A stretch of DNA of 64,000 bases from Zelopaecilomyces penicillatus (taxonomy: Eukaryota > Ascomycota > Sordariomycetes > Hypocreales > Pseudodiploosporaceae): positions 2,728,001 through 2,792,000 of the forward strand of contig VCCP01000001.1 of NCBI GenBank assembly GCA_005765155.1. The letters are read 5' to 3'. The position numbers were made by a program, and so were the translations under genes. The notes under the pieces are model-generated. The model did no database searches, was not told where the DNA came from, and saw nothing but the letters and a program-made list of their open reading frames with translations. This document shows positions 19,684 through 29,832 of this stretch, piece after piece; within the stretch, counting starts at the first letter, position 1; the number at the start of each line of letters is the position of its first letter.

Positions 19684-22195
19684 GGAAACAGTCTATGGAT
19701 TAACAGACGTGATTAATATTGAACTGAGTGGTGAGAATTGATGTATGAATAAAATGTAAATGCAAGTTGGGAGTATGAACATGCAAGGCAATTAAATTTG
19801 GGACCTAGGTAGTTGAGTTGCTGGATGACATAATCTCAACATCACCATCAGCTAAAGGTAACCGTCATTGAGAATCGCACCCCCTTCTTATTTCGTTATT
19901 GCATATCTATCGGAATGTTCTTAAATTAATATATAAATAATGTCTGATATTGCTAAATTTTGCTGCCTATTTATAGTAATGGTTCAATGAATAAGACACA
20001 AATTTGTGGTTGTAGAATTGTGGCATAACTTTATTGCTTCCACTGAAGCTTCACCTTCTTGCCTTTGTTTTTCGTCTTCACATTCGCAAAATATATCGGG
20101 TAACATTCTCCCCTCAACATTATACCATGTCTGAACTGGTACTTGTCTATCGGGGTTTAGGAGATGCTGGCTCGTAATAGTGCAGAAATGGGCACTGTGG
20201 GAACCAACTTGACCATGTTGCGCCGGGTACATCAGACAGTCTGCGCAAATGTGAAGCACAAATATCGAGCCGAAAAGCAGTAATCATAGAATTAATACCA
20301 GCCTGTGACAAAGAGTACTGAGTTTCGATCATGCAAGAAGTCTAGCAAATCTCAAATTGTGTGTGTAGAGGCGACGCCATAACGAGGCACAACCCCCTTT
20401 TGCCCGAATGAAAATGGGAATGATGTGATCCGGAAAGTTCTCCAAACTCTGTCATTTAGAAAAAGCAAAATTCGTAATAAGGTCTCTGTTGGCGAACCAT
20501 TCGAAGGATCATGACTGAGTTTTGACAACTCCCAACTCTATGTGAACCTTGACCTCAATGGTGGCGAGACTATCAAGATTCTCATCAAAAATTCAAGCGT
20601 TGAGAAGCTGTAGAGTAGACGGAGGATGGGTATAGCTATCGGGGGAATATTTCTCTCATCACCCTCCTTGTTGTTGGTTGAACAGGGCCAAGATTTCGCC
20701 ACCAAGGTAAGATTCAGCGTCATCCAGGAATGAGGCTGTGTGAGTCTGTAAGGAGTTATGCAGTACATGGTAGCTGATGTCCTTGAGGTTTAGAATGAAA
20801 TACATCTTTCAGCGTTATTTCCGCCATAATAAATGCTGCATCCCAGATAGGAGCGTTTTGGCCCATCGTTGTAGCTAATTCAACTATGAAGCGCGCATTT
20901 GTTGGATTGCTGAGCGATTTTCCAATTGATATCTTTAAAGAGCCCAATGCTTCTATTCGTTTGAGAAAGCTTTGCATCCATTGATTGGAGAACAGAGCTT
21001 TGTACTCTGTCTTTGCTAGCAAGCATCATCTGCCCAAACTGTTTTGGGTCATCGAGCAGGAGTTGAAGTGAAAGGCAAAAAGCCTTTGTGTCTTGGGTAT
21101 GGCGATGTTAAAACAGCCCAATTCTGGCAGTTCAGTCAGAAAACATAAGATTTTGGTACCACTTAGGTCTCTAGTAGAGCACTGTTATGGTATAATGTTA
21201 CTTGAGAGAGGCCCTCCGAGCGAGCATATTTGATGTCTTCGGGAAGAATGTGCCAATGCAATATACGCCTTGGCTAAATTTTGCGTGCTGATTCATCCTG
21301 TGGTGCCGACACTCTTCGGATCACCAGAGTAATAGACACAAGTTGCAATATATTGGACAGTTGCGCTGAACGGTTGCCATTGTGGTCAACTATCGTGTGG
21401 AAAAAATACACAGTGACTTGGTGATAGGGGCGATGATATGGTCTCTGTGCGTTGAGAAGACCAAACTGCTAGAATCTATGGAAGCGTGGATCTAAGGGCA
21501 ATCTGTTAGCGATACATTTGGCAAGATGATAATGACATTCATCTTACAGATCGGAAACATCTGAACCAGCGCCTGTAACGCACGAAATGAGAATACCTAG
21601 TGCTTGGCAATATGAAAGCCTGGGCGGGCTAAGATGATTCATCGTTGATCTTCTGTCCCAGATCTATGGTTAGAAGCTCCGTCTGGTGCGACTACCAAAA
21701 GTCATCAAAGAAAAGAGACGAGATGAGGAATCGGACAAGGTAGGCTAATGGTGAATCTTATAACGATGGTTGTAGGAGAAGGGAGATGTCGTGTCAAAAG
21801 TGACTAAACTGTAGGTAAACAGAATGGCATGTATTCCGCTTGAAAGAAGAAGAGAGAGGGAAAAACAAAGGATGCAGAATAAAAGAAGATGCAAAGAAAT
21901 GGGAATGGGGGTAGACATAATATGAGCTGTTAGAAGTGTTTGGAACAGGTTGGAGAGCTGGCGACGGGTCCTGTCGTGAAACGCGAGAGCGCCTTCGTCT
22001 GTCAGGTTGTCAAGTGAATAAGAAGTGAGCTTTGGATTTAATTAACAGTCTACACTTGTGAATTAGGTGAATTGAAACCTGAAATGGAACGTAAACACGA
22101 TGTGTTACCCCGAAGCCCATCAACGTCGAGTTAATCTGATTTGAGATACCTATTTACTGTTTCTGCCATAGACAAATGCTTTACAAAGGTCTCAC
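19684..22195. other. Long intergenic region with a possible gene relic
   Basis: About 2.5 kb, AT-leaning, no intact gene. On the minus strand, 20756-21110 reads as protein-like text in two overlapping frames separated by shifts and stops: KTEYKALFSNQWMQSFLKRI in one, LSLQLLLDDPKQFGQMMLAS in another. Another fragment, MLRGECYPIYFANVKTKN, appears near 20060-20120. This suggests a decayed gene, family unrecognised. The rest shows nothing beyond chance frames. Confidence 0.35.
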
Positions 22196-24011
22196 TTATG
22201 AACTTCTCCGTCCGTACGGCTCAAAAGGAAACACGGCTGATACAAACGCAGCGACAAGGAAGATAGCTGCGCAAACATACAGCGGGGCTGACGTCGCTGT
22301 ATCTGCCTCGGTGGCAACTACGGCCGATATGATTCCCATGATCCGGTTGCAGGCTACAGCAATCCCGTTGCCGGTTCCACGATGAGCGCTCGGCAGCACC
22401 TCTGGCGTGTAGGCGTAGAGCGTTCCGTAGTAGATGTTTAAAAAGCATGCTATCAGGCAAGTAAAGGCTGTGTCCTGGACAGCAGTCTTAACGGATGTGT
22501 AGGCGAAGAAGAATGCCATGGTGATGAGAGCACCAATAGACATGGTGTACTTGCGACCAAGCAGCTTCGTGTTGCACATGAATCCTGCAATGATGGGCCC
22601 TGGGATACCGCAGACATTCGTAATGGCGTAGTTGCGCCACGTCTCGAACTCGGTCCGGTTGAAGGTTCTACCACGGTTCTGAAGATATATTCTAGGTCCA
22701 AATCAGTATATGCATACCAATCAATCGCTTTGTGTTGACCCGAGATGGGAAGAGGGAGGTTACAGAAGCAAAAATAAGAGTCAATAGACTTAACTTACGG
22801 GAGGAAGACGTAGAAAAGAGGGTAGGCAAGACCAATCAAGGTCCAAGAGAGCCAGATCAAGAGAGTCGATATGGTAATCTTTGTGTTGCAAAACAATCCA
22901 CGGAAGTGAATCATAGTCTCTGAAAGCGAGAGCCTGTTCTTGCTATGCGCAGATTTGATGCTTCCGCAGGCTTGAAGCTTTTCCAAGGTCAACGAACAAG
23001 GGCGGTTATACTTGGTTGCCAAGTACTGGAAAGTTTCAACCACCTGCGCATCCTCACCCATACCTAAGAGATACTTTGGTGTCTCTCGCAGTCTGATAAC
23101 GGTGATGCGCAAAACGGACATGGCGAAGACGAGGGCGCCGCCGGTGAAAAGCACATATCGCCAGCCCCAATTACCAGCCTTTGTACATGTTTCGACATCT
23201 TCACAATTCCACTTATCAGGAACCAGAAACCCCCAGGCTATAAAGCCAGCAATCGCCTGGCCGACTCCCCACCAAGCAGCAAGAAAAGTCAGAAGCCACT
23301 GCTTGTTGCTGGGCAGAAATTCGAGGAAGACTGTGGTATCCATGATGAGATTGCCACCACCACCGAAGCCAAGAAGAGCGATGAACAAGGAGAGAGTCGG
23401 CCAGCTGGGCATGGCGCCTGCGGCGATGCAGCTAATCGAGCAGATGAAGAGTGTGATGTTGAAGGCATGCTTGCGGCCGATAACATCGGCAGTGAAGCCC
23501 CAGAGAAGAGCTCCGGTAAGCATACCAACGTAAACGGCAACGGTGAGAGCATTCCTATAGCCCTTTTCTCCAAATTCGCGGTAAGCCTGTGTGGAAATGA
23601 TGGACTGGAATAGAAGAATCAAGGAATCAACGGCATAGCTATCGTAGCTAGGTTAGCACAACGAGCTGATTACATGGCACCTATCATAAAACTGACCCAA
23701 ATCCATTCAAGAAGAAGAGCTTGAGATGGTATGGAGTCCATCCAATCTCATCAATGGCCTTTTGTAATTGAGTTAGCTCAAAATATTCGTCCGTTTGATT
23801 GGTGAGTGTTTCTCTCAATATCTCTCCTGGGCCATGCTCAGCAGTCACTCACATTGTTCACCAGATGCATCTTCCAATTCATAGCCGGATCGAGATCCTG
23901 CAAAGCAAGAACATCCTCACCACTGTGGATCGACGACCCGTCAGGGTATCTGACCTCGCCAGGGATTACCGACTCATTTTCAATGTCGTTGCTATCATGC
24001 TTCTTCTCCAT
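22196..24011 (-). CDS. Major facilitator superfamily transporter, SVOP/SV2-like
   Basis: Twelve-helix plasma-membrane or vacuolar transporter. Four exons: 24011-23853, 23758-23697, 23638-22799 and 22691-22196, giving 518 residues. A hydrophilic N-terminus (MEKKHDSNDIENESVIPGEV) leads into EIGWTPYHLKLFFLNGFGYAVDSL, a block typical of fungal SVOP-like transporters. The MFS loop signature GFTADVIGRKHAF follows helix 2-3. Helix 4-5 holds LLGFGGGGNLIMDTTVFLEFLP. A 70-residue central loop includes RLRETPKYLLGMGEDAQ, and the C-terminal half carries YTPEVLPSAHRGTGNGIA, the second MFS conserved site. All junctions keep phase (introns 94, 58 and 107 nt). The substrate is unknown: relatives are annotated as sugar, phosphate or organic-anion carriers, and none can be chosen from sequence. 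Confidence 0.92.
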
Positions 24012-26190
24012 GGCGCCTAATTCCAGGAATAAATGATCTTTCGAGGAGGTAATTCTTCTCGAGGAGCCAGGGATTTACAGAGATAACCGTGCGACGGTTC
24101 GTAATGGCATGTATGCGCGTTTCTCACTGACGGGACAGCTTGATTGAGAGCTTGAAACTCTTGGGCTTTTGTCAATTCTCAATTGACCACGGAGGGAAAT
24201 GCAACATCAAAGGTTAAGATATGATGAACTTCAAGAATGAAGAAGCAGCGATGAGCAACGACGCGGGCCCCGAGTCCCCCGCTTCCAACTGGGACTTCTA
24301 ATGGAGCTGGCCTTGGCAGTGTGACGTCAAAGTTGTCGAAATAGGAACTGAGGAGCCTCGTGTCATGTCACGGCTCTGTTACAATTTCAAAAAGTGGTCT
24401 TTTTGGGACGCAGCAATGCCAGCCGAACAAAAGGAGTTTCGTCAACAATGTCGGAACAAAATCAAAGCATTAATCCGCAGGGCGATGGGGGACAGAGATG
24501 AGTGGACAGATGCTGCGTAACTTCACAATACGAGGGAGGTGGCCGGTTTTGTTAAAGAACATTCGTCCCATCTTCCTTCAAAAGCCGCCTGACTATGTCT
24601 GTACAAATGCTCGAGACGGGATAGCGCAATCGTAAATACCTGATGAAAGACCAGGCTGGAAGGTAACACTGGAACACGGCCAATTGCTGCTGGTTCAAGG
24701 CTCTACGGCAGAGACACACATATCCTGGCTTTTGGGTCTCACCTAGCGTACCATACGGATTCGCGGCCTAGCTAGCCTCCTGGCCTCCGCAGACCGTCGA
24801 GAAACGGTGGATGGAAGCCAAGATGGGCAGCGAGTAATATCGTCAGGCATGGCCTTCGACGCAGGACCACAAGCCATTACGGGAGCCCCGTTTGGTGTGG
24901 CTGTACCGTATAGGGGTGTATCAACTCCTGCCCCCGTTTCAACACGGCATATGGCAGTTTGGTGGATTTCCGCAGCTCATTGCGGTTGCGATCGCCCTGG
25001 TGGCGCCGTCGAGGCTGATATGCACATGCATATGCAAGTTCATATGTCGTAGCAACAAAGCTATGCGCGCGCCGATGGCTTTGATCGATGGACCGTGATA
25101 GGTTGACCAGCGGGAGAGCACCGACCTTGCGGATACGCTTGGATCGTGGCCCTTCTTTTCCGTTGTCTCGCTAGCCACGTTCAAGAAGGATTGGATCAAG
25201 ACCAGCAGAGACGAATAGAGGACAGGGTTGGTCAAAACGAGGATTTCCCGAAGCGCGGATTCTCACCTAGAACCAATTGAAAGAGGCATCTTGTCGATGC
25301 ATAATGATTAGCCATGACGCTGTGGCTGTGGAAAAGGGGCGTTAGCTTTTCGGACGTAACCCTGGGGGACGAGCCGGAACGCCAGATTGAAAACATCCTT
25401 TCTCGCCCCGTTAGTCTGAGACGTCATCGCTCGATGGGAAATTGCGGCTAAAATCAGAGGGTCAGCCAAGACCTCGTCTGCCCCCCCTTGCTGGTTGGGC
25501 GAAATCCTTCGCGTGTCTTCTTAGCTAGGTACCTAGACAATGCAAAAGCCTGAGTAGCGACAAATCATCGCCGTCACATAATACTGCAGGCAAGGATGCC
25601 AACGGTGTCAGCAACGGTGGATCATTGGCCCATTCCGGCCGCCACCTTATTCAGAATAATCAACTCTAATATCCATCTCGAGCGATGAGACTTGAGTCAC
25701 AAAGCAAGCAGGTGTACTAAACACCAGTTACTTAAAGCGGACGATACATTCGTTCCATGTATGATGAGTCTCAAACGACCTAAGTACAGATTATATTTTC
25801 TTTCTGTGAATGTTAATTGTTCCCAATTCTTTGGGCTGCTGCCGTTGCTGTATTTCTTTTGTTGGATTGGCTAGTCATATGTCTTATTCTTACCTTGATG
25901 CCTTTGCTTGCAACAAAATGTTCTGAAACATCTGTATACATGTGAATGTACTAGTAGAAATATGCAACTCATCCTTTCCATTTCGCTTTTCAACTCCCAA
26001 GCACCATAAACCCAGGCACATATAGGGCAAGAGACGCTAGTCTTTCCATGACAATCCCAATCCCGATGATAAAAGAAATTCGCCAAAACTCCAATACATG
26101 TCCTCAGCCAAAACTACTCCAGGCCCCTGGCGTGGATCTGTGGTTGTCTAGAGTGCAAAAGAATAGCGGGCCATTCCCATATCCATGCCT
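24012..26190. other. Long intergenic region
   Basis: About 2.2 kb holding the MFS gene promoter on its left and the 3' flank of the large minus-strand gene on its right. Frames present (up to 98 codons) overlap each other and have no recognisable domain. A TAGGTACCTAG string near 25525 repeats the GGTACC motif seen elsewhere. No gene is supported. Confidence 0.5.
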
Positions 26191-29100
26191 CTAGATTCGC
26201 CCACCTTCGACAACTTCCCGTTCTAAAATCTCGACCCGTCCCGATTCCCCTGTTCTTCTCCTCTCCATAACCCACCGTGTCTCGCCACTGTCCTCCTCCT
26301 TCATGGTGTAGGAAATGCTGTCTGTCGAGCTCTTTTGTCGTTGATGCCCTTTTCCTGGACGCCGGGACGTCTTAGCCGGAGCATTGGTATCCTGTGAGCC
26401 ATTCCATTCATGCGAATTTCCCCTGGATAATGCTGATAGAGGTGCATCGTAGCTGTCCCTATAAGCGACATCGCTGGTTTGGAGTTGGTGGAGTTCCGAA
26501 GTGAGAGGCTCTGTCACTATGTTGCTGGAAGGCTGAAATCCTGCCTGAAATGAGGCATAGTGGTCAGACTGTGAATCTAACATGAGGGGCATAGCCATAG
26601 TCAAAGTGGGGCTTCCAGGACCGCTTCCTGGCTCCGAGCTATGGTTCACTGTTGAATAGACGGAATTCTTTCTCGCTTGCCCTTGTGTTGCTGGAACAGA
26701 AACTCCGCCCCCGGAGAAACTTGTTGTCCACGGCGAATTAGGTACCTCGCCTCTTTCGGAACGTGGAGATCCATCTTTGCTGGATGCCAGGCTTGCCTGT
26801 GAGCCTCCCCAGGCTCTAGAGCGCAGGCGAAGCAGAGCTGAGAGCGTCATGTGATCATCTCCTCGATCTGCCATCATAACCAACTGAGCGAGCCCTGGGC
26901 TTTGAATGGTTGGCGTCCCAGAAGTAAATGGGGGCATTCCAAGGCTCATAATGGAATTCCGATTGGAATACTCAGACCGCTCGGTGATGGGTGTCAAGTT
27001 TTGTTCCCTTGATATGACTCGGCCGCTTATGGTTCGGTTCACGCCACCAGCGCCTTTGGGTCCAAAAAAGCCACCATGAGAATACTCGAGCTCGTCGACG
27101 CTCGACGAAGCAGAGACTTGAGGGCCATGATGTTGATTGACAGGAGCAGCATAAAACCCAAACTCTTGACCATACCAACCATCCGAGTCGTTGGCCAAGG
27201 CACTGGCATTAGCCTCCGCTATAATGGCATCATCGTCAAGTTCAAAATCATTCATATTCTCGTATGAGAAAATGTTATCATCATCGTAAGAGTCACTGGT
27301 GTAAGCTTCCGAGTAGTCGTTGGCAGAATGATCAGGGTTCGCATCTGGTGGTGGGAAAGACAGTCGCTGGAACTTTCCTGATGCTTCAGCTTCGTGGGCT
27401 GCAGCCGCTAGCGCAGCTTGATATGCTGCCATTGGATCATCTCTAGCATCAATTGGGCGAGGCGATAATATGGTAGTTGTGCTATCCGTTGTTGACACAT
27501 GTGCAGCTTTTGGGGCTTCTTCATGAAATGTCTGCTGGTGATCAATGCTGAGTGAGGTATGAGCCGTGGAATGCGAGGCACCAGACCGTGCAGAGAGCCG
27601 CGAAGTCATGCCTGATTCCCGTATGGCCGCCTCAGGTTTTGACGGTTCTCCTTGCACCATTGCTCTTCGTAGAGATTGAGCTTGGGCAAATGCCCCTGGG
27701 ACAGGCCGGCCATACTGATCCGTGTCATTGTTATCGAAAATTGATTCGTCGAATGGCACGCTGTCGTGTTCGGGCTCTGCAGCCAAGTCATCTGCAAACT
27801 CCTCTGCATATCCCATCATCCCGCCATCAAAGTACAGATCATCATTTGTATGACTTTGGCGCAAATCAGCTTGCTGAAGTGAACTGTCATGAGATATCAC
27901 ATTATCGTCAACCTGTGTTAAAGGTACTGAACCCACCCCACCAACATCCTCGCTACCCAAGCTAGAGACCTCCGTGGTATGTTGATGGGCTGATAACGGG
28001 AATTCGGGTTCGGGAGTTGGGGGGAAGGTGGCTTCTGCTTCTGACGCGTCCTGGGTCATGGCAAAGCCAATAACTTTTCCATCGGCATCCCTTGGTGTAG
28101 CTATCAAGCCGCATGTTCTAGGGCTGGCCAATGATGAGGTTGGATTAGACCGCTGAAAAACAAAGCCCGCAAAATTTTCTTGGTCATTGTCTGGATCAGT
28201 GTCCTCCCCGAAGCATGGATCATGGATTCGCGGATGATCCTCATCGTGGAGATCAGAATTCACGCCTGGTATTTCCTCCTCGAAGTAGCCATCGTCGTAA
28301 TCGTCGTTTACTTCCGGAATGTCCTCCTCAAAGTAGTTGTCCTCGTCATAGTCTGCGTTTACACCGGGTATCCTCTCCTCTAAACCATCATCATCCATCA
28401 TGGCATCATAGTCGAAGGCGTCATCATCAAAATCATCATACCGAGAGTCTCTCACTTCACCAGTGGCTGCTTTCTTATCCAATTCCCGTTGTCTATGTCT
28501 CTCCTCGAGAATCTTCTCCTGTTTGGCAGCGCCAGTCATGTCAAAGCTAAAGCGCGATGAAGTGCTTTTCATATGTCTCGGTATGGAAGAGAGTGACACA
28601 TTTCTGGATCTGTTGACTCGGATAGAGTCGATAGATTTCGGAACTATAACAGGATTAGGTGGGCCGGCCTCAAACTGCTCTGAAGGGCTAGCCTGCCACG
28701 AAACTTGAGATACTTCGTCTTTGGGTGGTACGGGAGGGGCAGAGTAGCTGTCAAGCGGCACAAGTTGATCTACGGCAGAACTTTTCGTCCTGCATGATGA
28801 AACACTAGACGAATTTGCAAGAGGTGGCGAAACAATGCTCAAAGATTCAGAGCGAGCGGAACCCGAATTGCTCAGCTGACGGGTTTGATCAGCATTGTCG
28901 CGGGTATTCTCTTGCGTAGGTCGTGAGCCTTTATCTGACGATACACTAGGTCTGGAGGACGAGCGCGGCGCCACGTTGTCTTGATGGGATATGGTAGTTC
29001 TAGGTCTAGGGGCACTGAAATCATGAAATCTAGTGCCTCTAATTCGAGGATCATATGTCGGTTCCTCAACTCGTCCAGCGAGTGGGAGTGGTGGGAGGGC

Positions 29101-29832
29101 CGGGGCGGCTTGTGCTGCCTTTCTCCTCAGCAACAAGGTAGACATGGGGTTTTTTAGGAACGGCAATGTCTTTTTTCCTTTCTGGGGCTCAATGACAGTA
29201 CTGCTAGCTAATGATGGAGAGGGCTCGGTAACAAGGCGTGTTGTAGCAGGCCGTTGGCCTCCCGTTGGAGCGGCGGAACTTTGGAGATCGATATGCTTGC
29301 CATATGTAACCGTAGGTTTTCCATAGCTGGACGTCTGTGGAGGTGGCCGCAGAGGTAAGTCTGTATTGGTGGATATAGGTCTGGGGCGGCCTTGACGCTG
29401 ATTCTGGTCCTCAAAACTGCCTCGGTCGTCCTGATGGTCGGATCGTCCAACCGCATGTTGTGCCTCCAAGCCACGACGGTATTTCTGCAAGGCAACGCCG
29501 CCAATGAATCCCGAATCTGCATGGTACGGCGCATTGTACGGTGCATTGTAGGGAGATTTTGGCGCCCGGGGTTCAGTCTGGGTGGCATTCTCAACGTCGA
29601 ACCTCAGGTCGAAGCGGGCACTGAGCTCGGCTGACGTTACCCGAGCAATGGGCGGCAAAGTGGGCGGCTGGGAGGAGGCAGAAGACAGAGGCTGTCCCTC
29701 CAGCGGAGAGACTGTATCTGGACTGAGAGGTGACTGGTGACTGCTCAGAGGCGATGGAGACTGTTGGTCGAATGCTGGAGACACCGGTGCGGACGGCGGT
29801 CCTCGCCGGTGAAAGCGCAGGTGGGACAGCAT
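26191..29832 (-). CDS. Large disordered protein with acidic repeats, function unknown
   Basis: An uninterrupted 1213-codon frame beginning MLSHLRFHRRGPPSAP. Composition is Ser/Pro/Gln-rich and almost wholly disordered. More ordered islands are PFLKNPMSTLLLRRK (about 230) and YDPRIRGTRFHDFS (about 260), both resembling conserved patches, and GMTSRLSARSGASHS. Another is TLSALLRLRSRAWGGSQASL (about 1000). An Asp/Glu-rich segment at about residues 464-535 contains three imperfect repeats with the shared core I-P-x-V-N-x-D (ERIPGVN, EDIPEVN, EEIPGVN). The C-terminus ends in a basic/acidic stretch (MERRRTGESGRVEILEREVV). No catalytic domain, membrane segment or signal peptide is seen. The length and sustained open frame make it a real gene; a scaffold or regulatory role is only a guess. 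Confidence 0.78.
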   Translation of the reverse strand: MLSHLRFHRRGPPSAPVSPAFDQQSPSPLSSHQSPLSPDTVSPLEGQPLSSASSQPPTLPPIARVTSAELSARFDLRFDVENATQTEPRAPKSPYNAPYNAPYHADSGFIGGVALQKYRRGLEAQHAVGRSDHQDDRGSFEDQNQRQGRPRPISTNTDLPLRPPPQTSSYGKPTVTYGKHIDLQSSAAPTGGQRPATTRLVTEPSPSLASSTVIEPQKGKKTLPFLKNPMSTLLLRRKAAQAAPALPPLPLAGRVEEPTYDPRIRGTRFHDFSAPRPRTTISHQDNVAPRSSSRPSVSSDKGSRPTQENTRDNADQTRQLSNSGSARSESLSIVSPPLANSSSVSSCRTKSSAVDQLVPLDSYSAPPVPPKDEVSQVSWQASPSEQFEAGPPNPVIVPKSIDSIRVNRSRNVSLSSIPRHMKSTSSRFSFDMTGAAKQEKILEERHRQRELDKKAATGEVRDSRYDDFDDDAFDYDAMMDDDGLEERIPGVNADYDEDNYFEEDIPEVNDDYDDGYFEEEIPGVNSDLHDEDHPRIHDPCFGEDTDPDNDQENFAGFVFQRSNPTSSLASPRTCGLIATPRDADGKVIGFAMTQDASEAEATFPPTPEPEFPLSAHQHTTEVSSLGSEDVGGVGSVPLTQVDDNVISHDSSLQQADLRQSHTNDDLYFDGGMMGYAEEFADDLAAEPEHDSVPFDESIFDNNDTDQYGRPVPGAFAQAQSLRRAMVQGEPSKPEAAIRESGMTSRLSARSGASHSTAHTSLSIDHQQTFHEEAPKAAHVSTTDSTTTILSPRPIDARDDPMAAYQAALAAAAHEAEASGKFQRLSFPPPDANPDHSANDYSEAYTSDSYDDDNIFSYENMNDFELDDDAIIAEANASALANDSDGWYGQEFGFYAAPVNQHHGPQVSASSSVDELEYSHGGFFGPKGAGGVNRTISGRVISREQNLTPITERSEYSNRNSIMSLGMPPFTSGTPTIQSPGLAQLVMMADRGDDHMTLSALLRLRSRAWGGSQASLASSKDGSPRSERGEVPNSPWTTSFSGGGVSVPATQGQARKNSVYSTVNHSSEPGSGPGSPTLTMAMPLMLDSQSDHYASFQAGFQPSSNIVTEPLTSELHQLQTSDVAYRDSYDAPLSALSRGNSHEWNGSQDTNAPAKTSRRPGKGHQRQKSSTDSISYTMKEEDSGETRWVMERRRTGESGRVEILEREVVEGGRI

